Shown: positions 52,003 to 61,675, numbered from the stretch's first letter. The stretch is DNA of 64,000 nucleotides from Bacteroidota bacterium (GCA_013376995.1 JACAAZ010000005.1:1-64000); one strand, 5' to 3'. Notes: a model not told the origin generated them from the sequence alone. Translations and numbers: made by a program.

Positions 52003-55000
52003 ATGAGTAGATTATGCAAGATAATTGCCTGCATGTTTATAGTTGTGCAAATGCAGGCTCAGATTTCAGAACCAAATTCACATAAATCATTCTGGCAGGA
52101 AGATTTCTCCGAAGGGCAGATCCCTGCAGGATGGATCGTAAAAACGCTCAACGATAGCAGCGTTTCGTGGGAATGCACAAATCAACCTTATCCCGGCTCA
52201 TTTGGCCATGATCAGCAGGCTCCTCCACTCGCTTCAAAAAGTGGTGGTTATCACTTGCAATTTTCGCCCGGGGTGAAAGTTGATAAAAACTACAGGAAGT
52301 GGTTCAAGGCTGGAAAGTGGGCCGATGGTTACATCATGACTTCAGCTATTGATTGCTCCGGGAAAAACTCAGTGGTTCTCCGATTCAGTCAGAATTTTAT
52401 GTGGAACGATTGGGGTGGAGTGAGGGCAGATGCTGGGCTATTTGCCGGTGTGTCAAATGATGGCGAACATTGGCATGAATATGAAGTGAGGAACCAGGTG
52501 GGTTCAGAAGCAGATTGCCCGAATCCCATGAATGTTGAACTTAATATTTCAGCTTATGCTGCTCAGCAAAAAACGGTCTACCTGAGATTTTACTGGCGCG
52601 GAATATTTGCATGGTACTGGATGGTGGATGATATAAATCTTTCCGAGGCTCCTGACAGGGATATTTCTGCATCCTCCCTGATTTCGCATAAAGAATCCGG
52701 TAATTCATTTACTGACAGGGATGTGTTTCGCTTCAATGTTGTTAATCTGAGTGCCGTTAAGATCACGGAACCTTTTGATTGTTACCTTCAGCTTGATAAG
52801 CGCCAACCTTTGAAGGTTACAGTACCATTCAGTAAATCATTCCCCCTGGGTATTGTTGATACAGTCAGGGTCGAGTTTCCACCGGTCGATATGACTGATT
52901 ATGGAATTCATAACATAAGGTTCATTACCAGCCTGCCTGATGATAGCAGGAAAGAGAATGATACACTTAATGTGCAATTGTTTTCGAAAGCTTATGAACT
53001 AGGCGAGATCACCGGATTCTCTACCACCGGAAGTGATTTTATATTTGATTGTCACCATGCCAGGATCAGGATTAATTTCTGCAGAGATGATATCTTTCGG
53101 ATACAAATGGCCTACAATGGAGAGTTTACAGATCCTGCCGGGAATGATATCGTTATCAGCAAACCTGTGGCCTTTGTGAATGTAAAGTATTCAGTGCTAG
53201 GCGATTATTATCTATTGAAGACCAATAATTTAGCTCTGAGGGTCTACAAGCATCCAATGCGCTTTGAATTATATAAATCAGATAATTCAACTCTTGTATG
53301 GAAAGAAGCTAAAGGTATAACCTATGGTCAAGAAACGGTTCAGTACCTCCAACGGGGAGAATCAGAGAATTTTTATGGCGGAGGTATGCAAAATGGCAGG
53401 TTTTCTCACAGGGATAAGACAATTGCAATGAAGATTGATTGGAATTGGGAAGATGGCGGTAATCCAAATCCAGCCCCGTTTTTTATGAGTACACAGGGGT
53501 ATGCAGCTTTAAGAAATACCTATGCTCCCGGTGAATATTCATTTAAGGATACGGTGATGCTTCAGCATTCTGAACCACGTTTCGACTGCTATTATTTTAC
53601 AGGTGAATCACTTAAAGACTTATTGGGTGATTATACCCTTCTTACTGGCAGGCCTTTCTTACCTCCCCGTTGGGCATTGGGTATGGGGGATGCTAACTGT
53701 TACAACCGTGGTACAAATAAATCAAGGAACACTACAGGTTTTAAAGGAACTACTCCTGATGTAATCCCACTCATAGCTGATCAGTATATCTCAAATAATA
53801 TCCCGAGAGGTTGGATTCTACCGAATGATGGATATGGATGTGGATATACAAAGTTGGACTCCGTTGTGAAAGAATTGAGCAAAAGAGGTTTTCATACCGG
53901 ATTGTGGACCGAAAACGGCGTTGAGAAGATCGCACGAGAAGTCGCTGAATACGGAACCCGGCTTTGTAAGCTTGATGTAGCCTGGATCGGAAATGGCTAC
54001 AAGTTTGCAATTGACGGTTGCAAGGCTGCCTATGAAGGAATTGAAAATAACTCTGATGCCCGCGGATTTATCTGGTCAGTCTGTGGATGGGCAGGAACAC
54101 ATCGTAATTCAGTGGTCTGGACCGGTGATCAAAGTGGTTCATGGAATTATATTCGCTGGCATATTCCTACAGTAATTGGCGCCGGTTTATCAGCACAAAA
54201 TTGCGCGACGGGTGATGTAGATGGAATCTTTGGTGGAAGTGACAAAACCTATACGCGTGATCTTCAGTGGAAGTGTTTTACCCCTGTCTTCATGGCTATG
54301 TCAGGCTGGGCACCAAAGGACAAACAGCCTTATGTTTATGGAGAGCCCTATACATCTATTAACCGGAAATATCTTTCATTAAAGCTTCAACTTACGCCTT
54401 ACATGTACACATTGTGCAACGAGGCTTTTGAAACGGGAGTTCCGGCAGTAAGGGCAATGGTCCTGGAATTTCCATCTGATCCTGTTTGTTTTGGGACTAC
54501 AACCCAATACGAGTTTATGCTGGGGAAAAGTTTACTGGTGGCCCCGGTTTATAAGGATGAGGCAAAACGCGACAGTATTTATTTGCCCTCCGGACAATGG
54601 TTTGATTACTGGGATGGTACTATGATCACTGGTGGTACAATGCTTAACAACTATCCTGCACCTCTTGATAAATTACCACTTTTCGTAAGGGCCGGTTCAA
54701 TATTACCGATGTATCCGCAAATGAATTATGATGGAGAAAGGCCTGCCGATACATTGACACTGGATCTGTATCCGGGTGCAGATGCAAGTTTTGAACTATA
54801 TGAAGATCAAGGCTCTACGCGGGATTACAGGAATGGGGCATTTACCAAAACCCGCATCGAAATGAAGTCGGATGACCTCATAAATCAAAAATGTGAGATC
54901 CGGATTCACCCTTCTAAAAGTTCGTATAAGGAAATGCTTGCTTCTCGGTCTTATTTGCTGCTGGTCCATCAGAAAACCGTTCCAGGAAGAGTAACAATTC

Positions 55001-55152
55001 AGGGTGAGCGTTGCCGGAAATTCAGGAAAAAATCCGATTTTGATGCTGCCACCTCAGGATGGTATATGGATGTAAATGACAGGAATGGGATCTTACTTGT
55101 GAAAACTGGAAAGTTTCCAACCAAGGATAATGTTGAAGTGAAGACCTATTAA
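52003..55152 (+). CDS. Secreted glycoside hydrolase family 31 enzyme with N-terminal jelly roll
   Basis: 1049 residues with a short signal peptide (ends 'VVQMQAQ'). Residues about 25-210 resemble a MAM/jelly-roll domain ('WQEDFSEGQIPAGWIVKTLN', 'YWMVDDINLSE'), then an Ig-like domain, then GH31 N-terminal, barrel and C-terminal domains. 'FYGGGMQNGRF' is the GH31 substrate loop; the nucleophile is probably Asp658 in 'CKLDVAWIGNGYKF' and acid/base Asp709 in 'VWTGDQSGSWNYIRW'. 'PNDGYGCGY' recalls the branch that includes glucosyltransferase-type GH31 members rather than classical alpha-xylosidases; this is an impression. Acts on alpha-linked sugars. No T9SS domain at the C-terminus. Confidence 0.88.
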   Translation: MSRLCKIIACMFIVVQMQAQISEPNSHKSFWQEDFSEGQIPAGWIVKTLNDSSVSWECTNQPYPGSFGHDQQAPPLASKSGGYHLQFSPGVKVDKNYRKWFKAGKWADGYIMTSAIDCSGKNSVVLRFSQNFMWNDWGGVRADAGLFAGVSNDGEHWHEYEVRNQVGSEADCPNPMNVELNISAYAAQQKTVYLRFYWRGIFAWYWMVDDINLSEAPDRDISASSLISHKESGNSFTDRDVFRFNVVNLSAVKITEPFDCYLQLDKRQPLKVTVPFSKSFPLGIVDTVRVEFPPVDMTDYGIHNIRFITSLPDDSRKENDTLNVQLFSKAYELGEITGFSTTGSDFIFDCHHARIRINFCRDDIFRIQMAYNGEFTDPAGNDIVISKPVAFVNVKYSVLGDYYLLKTNNLALRVYKHPMRFELYKSDNSTLVWKEAKGITYGQETVQYLQRGESENFYGGGMQNGRFSHRDKTIAMKIDWNWEDGGNPNPAPFFMSTQGYAALRNTYAPGEYSFKDTVMLQHSEPRFDCYYFTGESLKDLLGDYTLLTGRPFLPPRWALGMGDANCYNRGTNKSRNTTGFKGTTPDVIPLIADQYISNNIPRGWILPNDGYGCGYTKLDSVVKELSKRGFHTGLWTENGVEKIAREVAEYGTRLCKLDVAWIGNGYKFAIDGCKAAYEGIENNSDARGFIWSVCGWAGTHRNSVVWTGDQSGSWNYIRWHIPTVIGAGLSAQNCATGDVDGIFGGSDKTYTRDLQWKCFTPVFMAMSGWAPKDKQPYVYGEPYTSINRKYLSLKLQLTPYMYTLCNEAFETGVPAVRAMVLEFPSDPVCFGTTTQYEFMLGKSLLVAPVYKDEAKRDSIYLPSGQWFDYWDGTMITGGTMLNNYPAPLDKLPLFVRAGSILPMYPQMNYDGERPADTLTLDLYPGADASFELYEDQGSTRDYRNGAFTKTRIEMKSDDLINQKCEIRIHPSKSSYKEMLASRSYLLLVHQKTVPGRVTIQGERCRKFRKKSDFDAATSGWYMDVNDRNGILLVKTGKFPTKDNVEVKTY

Positions 55153-55182
55153 TGTGAGGATGATTAAAGGCTGATACGGGAA

Positions 55183-55542
55183 TTAATTTCCCAACATCCT
55201 CTCTTCTTCATCCTGGATGAGTGTAGCGTCGCGAAGCACATCATTAACCAGTTGCTTAAGTTCAGTAACGAAAATTAGCTCGCTGCTTCCCATATCAGGC
55301 TGGTTGGTCATAATATCCTGCAACCGCTTATATTCTTTACTCAGGCGATCGTTAGCGGTTTTATAGAAGTATCCCAGGAAATTCTCATTATTATCCTTAA
55401 ACAATCCATAGATGTATTTCAGGTATTCTTTCTTGTTATTCTGTTGAATGTAAACATTTAGAAAAGCCTGGTAGTCCTTATCAGTAAGGATCCTGCCACT
55501 AGCTGCTTCATAATCATCAGAAGCCATAAATGAATCATTCAT
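55183..55542 (-). CDS. Small acidic protein downstream of the hybrid histidine kinase
   Basis: 119 residues, soluble, mostly helical, no signal peptide ('YQAFLNVYIQQNNKKEYLKY', 'ELKQLVNDVLRDATLIQDEE'). It starts 21 bases after the kinase stop, so the two are co-transcribed. No family recognised. A kinase-partner or adaptor role is a guess from position. Confidence 0.7.
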   Translation of the reverse strand: MNDSFMASDDYEAASGRILTDKDYQAFLNVYIQQNNKKEYLKYIYGLFKDNNENFLGYFYKTANDRLSKEYKRLQDIMTNQPDMGSSELIFVTELKQLVNDVLRDATLIQDEEERMLGN

Positions 55543-55563
55543 AAACCTGAAATTGAGAATTGC

Positions 55564-57279
55564 TTAGTTGGTATTTTTAGCATGCACTTTCCTGCCCCAA
55601 CGAACCAGGACTTCCTGAACATCTTTAAAACGGATGGGTTTTGAAAGATAATCAACCATACCTGATTCAAGGAATCGTTCCCGGTCACCAGGCATTGCAT
55701 TGGCAGTGATAGCTATGATATAAGGCCTTTCTTCTTCAGGGTACTGGTCAATAATAGCTGCTGTGGCCTCCATACCGTTCATGATTGGCATTTGAACGTC
55801 CATCAGAATGATATCATACTTCTTTGTTTCCATCATGTCCAGAACCTTGCGGCCATTGTCTACAGAGTCAATATCATAACCCATTTTTCTCATCAGGGTT
55901 ATAACGAGTTCCTGGTTGGTGAAATTATCTTCAGCGAGCAAAATATTCAATGGAAGTTTATCTGACAATTTCTTGTCGAAATTATGGTCAGCTTCCTGCT
56001 TTTTGCGATTGCGTGCTTCCGCAATTACACTTAGCACCAGGTCGAACAATTCTGCTAGTTTAACAGGCTTGGTAAGCTGTGCATCAAACAGATCCTGTGG
56101 AAGGTTGCTTACCTTTCCAACGGAAGAAACGAGCACGAAAGGAATATCACCTTTAAACGGGATTTCGCGTATGGCTTTAGCCAGGTCAACACCACTCATT
56201 TCTGGCAACTGCATATCGATAATGCCGAGGTCAAAATAAGCTTCTTCGCTCTCAATCACACGTATGGCTTCCTTCGCAGAGGCGGCATTATAAGCTTTCA
56301 TTCCCCAGGAATCAAACTGTACGCTGAAGATCTGACGTGTGGTTGGATCACTGTCAACAACCAAAACCCTGTTGTTCTTTAATTCGGGAATCTGGCCCCT
56401 GATATATAATTTGGTAGTAGGTGTTTCAGCAATCTTAAGCCTTACTGTGAAGTAAAAAGTGCTTCCTTTACCGGGAGTGCTTTCAGCCCACATTTTCCCG
56501 CCCATCAGGCCAACAACGTGACGTCCGATCGCCAATCCAAGGCCTGTTCCGCCATAACGGCGGTTAGCAAAAGATTCACCCTGGGTAAAGGCTTCAAATA
56601 TCTGTGATAACTTATCCTTCGGTATTCCGATTCCACTATCCTTAACGGATATTAGTAATTCGCAATATTCCTTGGTCTCGGCTCCTTTTTCAGCAGAAAT
56701 AAAGATTTCTCCTTCGTCTGTAAACTTGATTGCATTATTAACAAGATTACCAATAACCTGGCGAAGTCTTTTCATGTCCCCGACAAGATACGGAGGGACA
56801 TCCGGCTGCAACATATACAGCAGGTCAACCCCTTTATCGATGGCTTTCTGGGCATATACATCAAGGGACTCTTCAATGCAGCGCCTCAATTCGAAAGAGC
56901 TTTCGTCAAGAGTGAGTTTATCGGACTCAATCTTTGAAAAATCTAGAATATCATTGATGATACCCATCAGGTTGTCTGCACTTACCCTTAATGTTTCAAG
57001 GTAATTATGCTGCTCGGGGGTGAGCTTGGTATCCATCAGGAGACTGGTCATCCCAACAACTCCATTCATTGGAGTACGGATTTCGTGGCTCATCATGGAG
57101 AGAAAATCACTTTTGATCCGATTGGCTCTCTCGGCTTGTGCCCTTATTTCATCCGCTTCTTTTTCAAGTGCTTCAATATCTTTCAGTTTCTCCAACTGTT
57201 CTTTCAAAGTCCTGTTTTCAGCTCCCAGCTGTTCTAATTCTTGCTGTAAGCGGAAGGTGTCATTTGGTTCGGATATCAT
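55564..57279 (-). CDS. Soluble hybrid histidine kinase with two receiver domains
   Basis: 571 residues from the ATG at 57279; the open frame begins at a TTG at 57297, which would leave almost no leader after the predicted promoter. No membrane segment. An N-terminal coiled coil (about 1-45, 'LQQELEQLGAENRTLKEQLE') leads into HisKA with phospho-acceptor His65 ('MMSHEIRTPMNGVVGM'), a HATPase domain ('NLVNNAIKFTDEG', 'DSGIGIPKDKL', 'GGTGLGLAIGRHVVG') and two receiver domains: 'VLVVDSDPTTRQIF' with 'LGIIDMQLPEMSG', and 'ILLAEDNFTNQELV' with 'IILMDVQMPIMNGMEA'. No sensor domain is visible; the coiled coil may dock a partner. It sits just downstream of the hydrogenase operon but after a terminator and with its own promoter. 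Confidence 0.9.
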   Translation of the reverse strand: MISEPNDTFRLQQELEQLGAENRTLKEQLEKLKDIEALEKEADEIRAQAERANRIKSDFLSMMSHEIRTPMNGVVGMTSLLMDTKLTPEQHNYLETLRVSADNLMGIINDILDFSKIESDKLTLDESSFELRRCIEESLDVYAQKAIDKGVDLLYMLQPDVPPYLVGDMKRLRQVIGNLVNNAIKFTDEGEIFISAEKGAETKEYCELLISVKDSGIGIPKDKLSQIFEAFTQGESFANRRYGGTGLGLAIGRHVVGLMGGKMWAESTPGKGSTFYFTVRLKIAETPTTKLYIRGQIPELKNNRVLVVDSDPTTRQIFSVQFDSWGMKAYNAASAKEAIRVIESEEAYFDLGIIDMQLPEMSGVDLAKAIREIPFKGDIPFVLVSSVGKVSNLPQDLFDAQLTKPVKLAELFDLVLSVIAEARNRKKQEADHNFDKKLSDKLPLNILLAEDNFTNQELVITLMRKMGYDIDSVDNGRKVLDMMETKKYDIILMDVQMPIMNGMEATAAIIDQYPEEERPYIIAITANAMPGDRERFLESGMVDYLSKPIRFKDVQEVLVRWGRKVHAKNTN

Positions 57280-57306
57280 GCAAAATGGAGTTGACAATTA
57301 TTCAAG

Positions 57307-57336
57307 CAAATATATGAATTAATAACTGAATTCAAG
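57307..57336 (-). promoter_or_regulatory. Promoter of the hybrid kinase operon
   Basis: On the minus strand CTTG (57333-57336), 18 bases, then TATATTTG (57307-57314). The predicted start lies near 57301, about 20 bases before the ATG at 57279. Confidence 0.55.
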
Positions 57337-57413
57337 GAGATCAGTTTTTAGTAAAACTAAGCAATTTTAGTAATCAGGATAATACTTTCACAATGGAAAC
57401 TGTGTATATAACG

Positions 57414-57440
57414 AAAAACTGCCCTCATTGTTGAGGGCAG
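57414..57440 (-). terminator. Rho-independent terminator of the hydrogenase operon
   Basis: On the minus strand CTGCCCTCA, 4 bases, TGAGGGCAG, then TTTTT. The 9-bp stem is perfect. It lies about 115 bases after the hydC stop and separates the operon from the kinase. Confidence 0.8.
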
Positions 57441-57555
57441 TCTAAACCAAAGTCAGAAAAAAACAAGTATTACAAGGAAAGATTTTCAGAATTGAACATC
57501 TATCCATCAGGATGGAAGCCTCAAATCCAAAGAAATTTTCTAATGGTGCAATTAT

Positions 57556-58041
57556 TTACTTGGTGTATTCACCAATGATGTCCTTAACTCCATCCGGAGA
57601 AACTCTGCCGAATACCTTTTCACCAACCATCACAACAGGAGCTAAGCCACAAGCCCCTACACAGCGCAGGCAACTCAGTGAGAATTTTCCATCGGGGGTG
57701 GTTTCACCAACTTTTACTTTGAGTATTCTTTTGAATTCATCCAGTACCTTCTCAGCACCACGAACATAACAGGCGGTTCCCATACAAATGCTGATGGGAT
57801 GTTCACCTTTTGGGGTCATGGTAAAGAATGAATAGAAGGTAACTACTCCATAAACATGGGCAGCTGAAGTTTTGAGTTCATGTGCAATTACTTCCTGTAC
57901 TTCTGCCGGCAAATAGCCGAACAAATGCTGCGCCTTGTGAAGTACATTGATCAACTCACCTTTATCGTTGTTGAATTCTTTGCAGATATCCTGCAATTGG
58001 CTCACCTTTTCCTGGTTGAGTTTTATATTAATGCTTGCCAT
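57556..58041 (-). CDS. hydC: [FeFe] hydrogenase gamma subunit, NuoE-like
   Basis: 161 residues. Thioredoxin-like [2Fe-2S] protein with the four ligand Cys: 'CMGTACYVRGAEKVLDEF' and 'SCLRCVGACGLAPVVMVGEK'. N-terminal helices 'LINVLHKAQHLFGYLPAEVQ' and 'VYGVVTFYSFFTMTPKG' are as in NuoE. In trimeric HydABC enzymes this subunit joins HydB in the NADH and ferredoxin bifurcation module. It follows hydA by 45 bases and ends the operon. Confidence 0.92.
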   Translation of the reverse strand: MASINIKLNQEKVSQLQDICKEFNNDKGELINVLHKAQHLFGYLPAEVQEVIAHELKTSAAHVYGVVTFYSFFTMTPKGEHPISICMGTACYVRGAEKVLDEFKRILKVKVGETTPDGKFSLSCLRCVGACGLAPVVMVGEKVFGRVSPDGVKDIIGEYTK

Positions 58042-58086
58042 ATTGATTCTACTTTATGATGTTAATTTATTCATCGCTATACATTA

Positions 58087-59856
58087 CTAATCGACTTCAA
58101 TAGGATTACTCTTATCAAAATAATGAGTGTGAAGAAGGTGATGCGATTTATGTCCACAAGGTTTGCCAAGGAATTCCTCGTATAATTTCTGGATGAATGG
58201 ATTTTCGTGGGATTTACGGATTGGTTTTCCGGCATCTTCGCGATAAAGTGCAGCAGTTCTTGATTTAAGAATGGATGAATCTCCATGATGAAGCGGTTGT
58301 CCACCGCCACCGATGCAACCACCGGGGCATGCCATGATCTCAATGGCATGAAAATCAGCTTTTCCATCCCTGATCTCTTCCAGTAATTTCCGGGCATTGC
58401 CTAATCCATGAGCTATGCCAATCTTAATGGGAGTTCCATCAAAGTCAACTTCAGCTCTCCTGATCCACTCCATTCCACGTAGTTGCTCGAAATCAACTTT
58501 TTCAAGTTTTTTGCCTGTGAATACTTCATAAGCAGTGCGCGTTGCTGCTTCAATTACTCCACCTGTAGCCCCAAAGATTACCGAAGCTCCTGTTGATTCT
58601 CCAAGCGGACGGTCAAAATCTTCTTCCGGAAGCCCGTTAAAATCAATATTTGCCTGTTTGATCAGGTGTGCAAGCTCGCGGGTAGAAACTGCAAAATCAA
58701 CATCGGGGTTTCCATCCACCTTGAACTCCTCTCTTGAACATTCATATTTCTTGGCAAGACAAGGCATAATGGATACTACAACCATATTCTCGCGCTTGAT
58801 CCCAAGTTTCTCAGCAAAATAGGTTTTAGCTATTGAACCAAACATCTGCTGAGGGGAACGGGCGGTTGAAGGTATGTCAAGCATATCCGGGAACTGGTGT
58901 TCAAAGAAATTCACCCAACCCGGGCAGCAGGAAGTAAGGATAGGCATTTTTACGGTTTTATCACCATTCATAAAGCGGGATAGTCGGTCAAGAAGTTCAG
59001 TGCCTTCTTCCATGATGGTAAGGTCAGCCGCGAAGTCTGTGTCAAAAACATAGTCAAAGCCCAGGCCTTTTAAGGCAGAAACCATCTTACCTGTTACCAG
59101 GGTACCGGGTTCCAAGCCAAATTCTTCCCCGAGGGCAGCTCGAACAGCAGGAGCTGTCTGTACAATTACTGTCTTCGATGGATCAGCAAGGGCGCGGATT
59201 ACTTTATTTGTATGATCCACTTCGGTGAGGGCGCCGGTTGGACAAACAGCTACACACTGCCCGCAATAGGTACATTCAGAATGGTCAAGGTTCCTTTCAA
59301 AAGCAGGGGCTACTACTGACATGAATCCACGATTTACAGCTGATAGAACGCCTACAGTTTGAACATCGTTGCACATCATCTCGCAACGGCGGCACATAAT
59401 GCACTTATCCACATCGCGGATAATAGCAGGGGAGGTGTCTTCACGATAATGCGATTGTTCTCCCTGGTAACGGATCTGCCTGATTCCCATCTCCTGGGCA
59501 AGTGTCTGAAGATCACAATTCCCGCTCTTGGAGCAAATAAGGCAATCAGTAGGATGGTCACTGAGAATGAGCTCAAGGACGGTCTTCCGTGAATTGAGAA
59601 CCCGGATATTATGGGTATTTACAACCATTCCTTCAGTACATTCAGTAACACATGCGGGTGCCAGGTTTCTGCGGCCTTTGACTTCGACAACGCAAACCCT
59701 GCATCCGGCAGGTTTATTGGTTATATTAAGATCATGAAGATGGAGGTAACAGAGGGTGGGAATATTGATTCCTACTGTTTTAGCTGCATCCAGGATACTG
59801 GCTCCTTTTTGTACCTCGACTGTTTTATTATCGATTGTTAATTTTATCATTTCCAT
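58087..59856 (-). CDS. hydA: [FeFe] hydrogenase catalytic subunit
   Basis: 589 residues. Cytoplasmic; makes or uses H2 with reduced ferredoxin and NADH in a trimeric HydABC complex. Order: [2Fe-2S] ferredoxin domain ('CYLHLHDLNITNKPAGCRVC'), His-ligated cluster segment ('HPTDCLICSKSGNCDLQTLA'), two [4Fe-4S] sites ('CIMCRRCEMMC', 'CTYCGQCVAVCPTGAL'), then the H-cluster domain with L1 'TSCCPGW' (308-314), L2 'MPCLAKKYE' (364) and L3 'MACPGGCIGGGGQP' (508). The C-terminal small-subunit-like segment ends in 'HHLLHTHY'. The start at 59856 (MEMIKLT) has an AGAGGA 7 bases upstream; the Met at 59850 is an alternative. Confidence 0.95.
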   Translation of the reverse strand: MEMIKLTIDNKTVEVQKGASILDAAKTVGINIPTLCYLHLHDLNITNKPAGCRVCVVEVKGRRNLAPACVTECTEGMVVNTHNIRVLNSRKTVLELILSDHPTDCLICSKSGNCDLQTLAQEMGIRQIRYQGEQSHYREDTSPAIIRDVDKCIMCRRCEMMCNDVQTVGVLSAVNRGFMSVVAPAFERNLDHSECTYCGQCVAVCPTGALTEVDHTNKVIRALADPSKTVIVQTAPAVRAALGEEFGLEPGTLVTGKMVSALKGLGFDYVFDTDFAADLTIMEEGTELLDRLSRFMNGDKTVKMPILTSCCPGWVNFFEHQFPDMLDIPSTARSPQQMFGSIAKTYFAEKLGIKRENMVVVSIMPCLAKKYECSREEFKVDGNPDVDFAVSTRELAHLIKQANIDFNGLPEEDFDRPLGESTGASVIFGATGGVIEAATRTAYEVFTGKKLEKVDFEQLRGMEWIRRAEVDFDGTPIKIGIAHGLGNARKLLEEIRDGKADFHAIEIMACPGGCIGGGGQPLHHGDSSILKSRTAALYREDAGKPIRKSHENPFIQKLYEEFLGKPCGHKSHHLLHTHYFDKSNPIEVD

Positions 59857-59863
59857 TGTACGT

Positions 59864-59869
59864 TCCTCT
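59864..59869 (-). promoter_or_regulatory. Shine-Dalgarno-like site of hydA
   Basis: AGAGGA on the minus strand, 7 bases before the ATG at 59856. Unusual for the phylum, where most starts lack such a site. Confidence 0.5.
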
Positions 59870-59873
59870 CTAA

Positions 59874-61667
59874 TTATTTGATGAACACAGCATTGAACTT
59901 ACATTTCTCCATGCATGCACCGCATTTGATACAAACTGCCTGGTCAATCACATGTACACCCTTGCGTTCGCCAATAATGGCGTTTACAGGACAGTTACGT
60001 GCACAAGCAGTACATCCTACGCAATTTTCAGCATCAATAATATACTGCAGCAGGGATTTACACTGACCACTTGGGCACTTCTTATCCATCACGTGAGCTA
60101 TGTACTCTTCATAGAAGTTCTCCATAGTCGATAGTACAGGATTTGGAGAGGTTTGTCCAAGCCCGCACAGAGAAGTGTCCTTGATTACCTGGCTGAGGTT
60201 TCGCAGGTTGTCGAGGTCATCCATTGTCCCTTCGCCTTTACATATCTTCTCGAGGATCTCAATGAGCCTCTTGTTACCTATCCGACAGGGAGCGCATCGG
60301 CCACAGGATTCTTCAACCGTGAAATCGAGATAGAATTTTGCAATGGATACCATGCAATCATCCTCATCCATTACGATCATCCCGCCTGATCCCATCATGG
60401 ATCCAGCTGCAATAAGATTATCATAATCGATTGGAGTATCCAGGTGCCTCTGGGTTAAGCATCCGCCTGAAGGGCCACCGGTCTGTACTGCCTTAAACTC
60501 TTTCCCATCTTTTATTCCACCACCGATCTCGTAAATGACTTCCCGGAGGGTTATGCCCATAGGTACTTCAATTAGCCCTACGTTATTAATTTTTCCTGCC
60601 AGGGCAAACACCTTCGTTCCACGGGATTTCTCAGTGCCAATGCTGGCAAACCATTCAGCGCCGCGGTTGATAATAACAGGGACATTTGCAAAAGTTTCGA
60701 CATTATTGACATTGGTAGGTTTGCCAAGGTACCCAGAAACAGAAGGGAATGGAGGTTTCACTGTAGGTTCACCACGCAAGCCTTCCATCGAATGGATGAG
60801 TGCTGTTTCTTCACCGCAGACAAATGCACCCGCACCATAACGAAGTTCGATATCAAATGAGAATCCAGTTCCAAGTACGTTTTCCCCTAAAAGGCCATAT
60901 TCACGTGCTTGTTTGATGGCAGTTTTCAAACGTTCGATTGCAAGCGGATATTCAGCGCGTATATAAACAAGTCCTTTTGATGCGTCAATACAGTAACCAC
61001 ATATAGCCATGGCTTCAATCACTGAATGAGGGTCTCCTTCCAGAATGGAACGGTCCATAAATGCTCCGGGGTCTCCCTCATCAGCATTGCACACAACATA
61101 TTTTTGGTCAGCCTTGGAGGCACGGGTGATTTCCCATTTGAGGCCGGCAGGAAATCCACCACCACCGCGTCCGCGCAATCCACTCTTTTTCATGATCTCA
61201 ATCACCTGTTCAGGGGTGAGTTCAGTGAGACATTTACCAAGCGCCATATAGCCATCTCTACCGATATATTCATCGATATTTTCAGGATCAATAAAACCGC
61301 AGTTCCGCAATGCAATTCTAAGTTGTTTGCGGTAAAATCCCATTTTCTTGGAATCTACCACTTTCTCTTTTGTCTCAGGGTTTTCGTATAACAATCGCTG
61401 AACCTTACGCCCTTTGATCACATGTTCTTCAATAATTTCAATAGCATCGGCAGGGGTTACCTGGGTGTAAAAAGTATTGTCCGGCATAACCTTGACAATA
61501 GGGCCCTTTTCACAAAATCCGAAACAACCTGTCGTAATCACCTGGACTTCATTTTCAAGTCCTTTTTCACTTATTGTCGCTTTCAGATTATGAAACAATG
61601 CTTCGCTTTCAGAGGCCCTGCACCCGGTGCCTCCGCAAACCAGCAAATGAATTTTGAATTTTGCCAT
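59874..61667 (-). CDS. hydB: [FeFe] hydrogenase beta subunit, NuoF-like flavoprotein
   Basis: 597 residues. N-terminal thioredoxin-like [2Fe-2S] domain ('VCGGTGCRASESEALFHN', 'TTGCFGFCEKGP'), then the NuoF core with FMN/NADH loops ('KSGLRGRGGGGFPAGLKWEI', 'NADEGDPGAFMDRSILEGDP', 'YGAGAFVCGEETALIHSMEG'), an SLBB segment, a [4Fe-4S] site 'ESCGRCAPCRIG', and two C-terminal [4Fe-4S] sites ('CVGCTACARNCPVNAI', 'CIKCGACMEKCKFNAV'). It binds NAD(H) and is the bifurcating flavin subunit of HydABC. It starts 18 bases after the stop of the small Fe-S gene and has a strong AAGGAGG upstream. Confidence 0.95.
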   Translation of the reverse strand: MAKFKIHLLVCGGTGCRASESEALFHNLKATISEKGLENEVQVITTGCFGFCEKGPIVKVMPDNTFYTQVTPADAIEIIEEHVIKGRKVQRLLYENPETKEKVVDSKKMGFYRKQLRIALRNCGFIDPENIDEYIGRDGYMALGKCLTELTPEQVIEIMKKSGLRGRGGGGFPAGLKWEITRASKADQKYVVCNADEGDPGAFMDRSILEGDPHSVIEAMAICGYCIDASKGLVYIRAEYPLAIERLKTAIKQAREYGLLGENVLGTGFSFDIELRYGAGAFVCGEETALIHSMEGLRGEPTVKPPFPSVSGYLGKPTNVNNVETFANVPVIINRGAEWFASIGTEKSRGTKVFALAGKINNVGLIEVPMGITLREVIYEIGGGIKDGKEFKAVQTGGPSGGCLTQRHLDTPIDYDNLIAAGSMMGSGGMIVMDEDDCMVSIAKFYLDFTVEESCGRCAPCRIGNKRLIEILEKICKGEGTMDDLDNLRNLSQVIKDTSLCGLGQTSPNPVLSTMENFYEEYIAHVMDKKCPSGQCKSLLQYIIDAENCVGCTACARNCPVNAIIGERKGVHVIDQAVCIKCGACMEKCKFNAVFIK

Positions 61668-61675
61668 AATATTTT

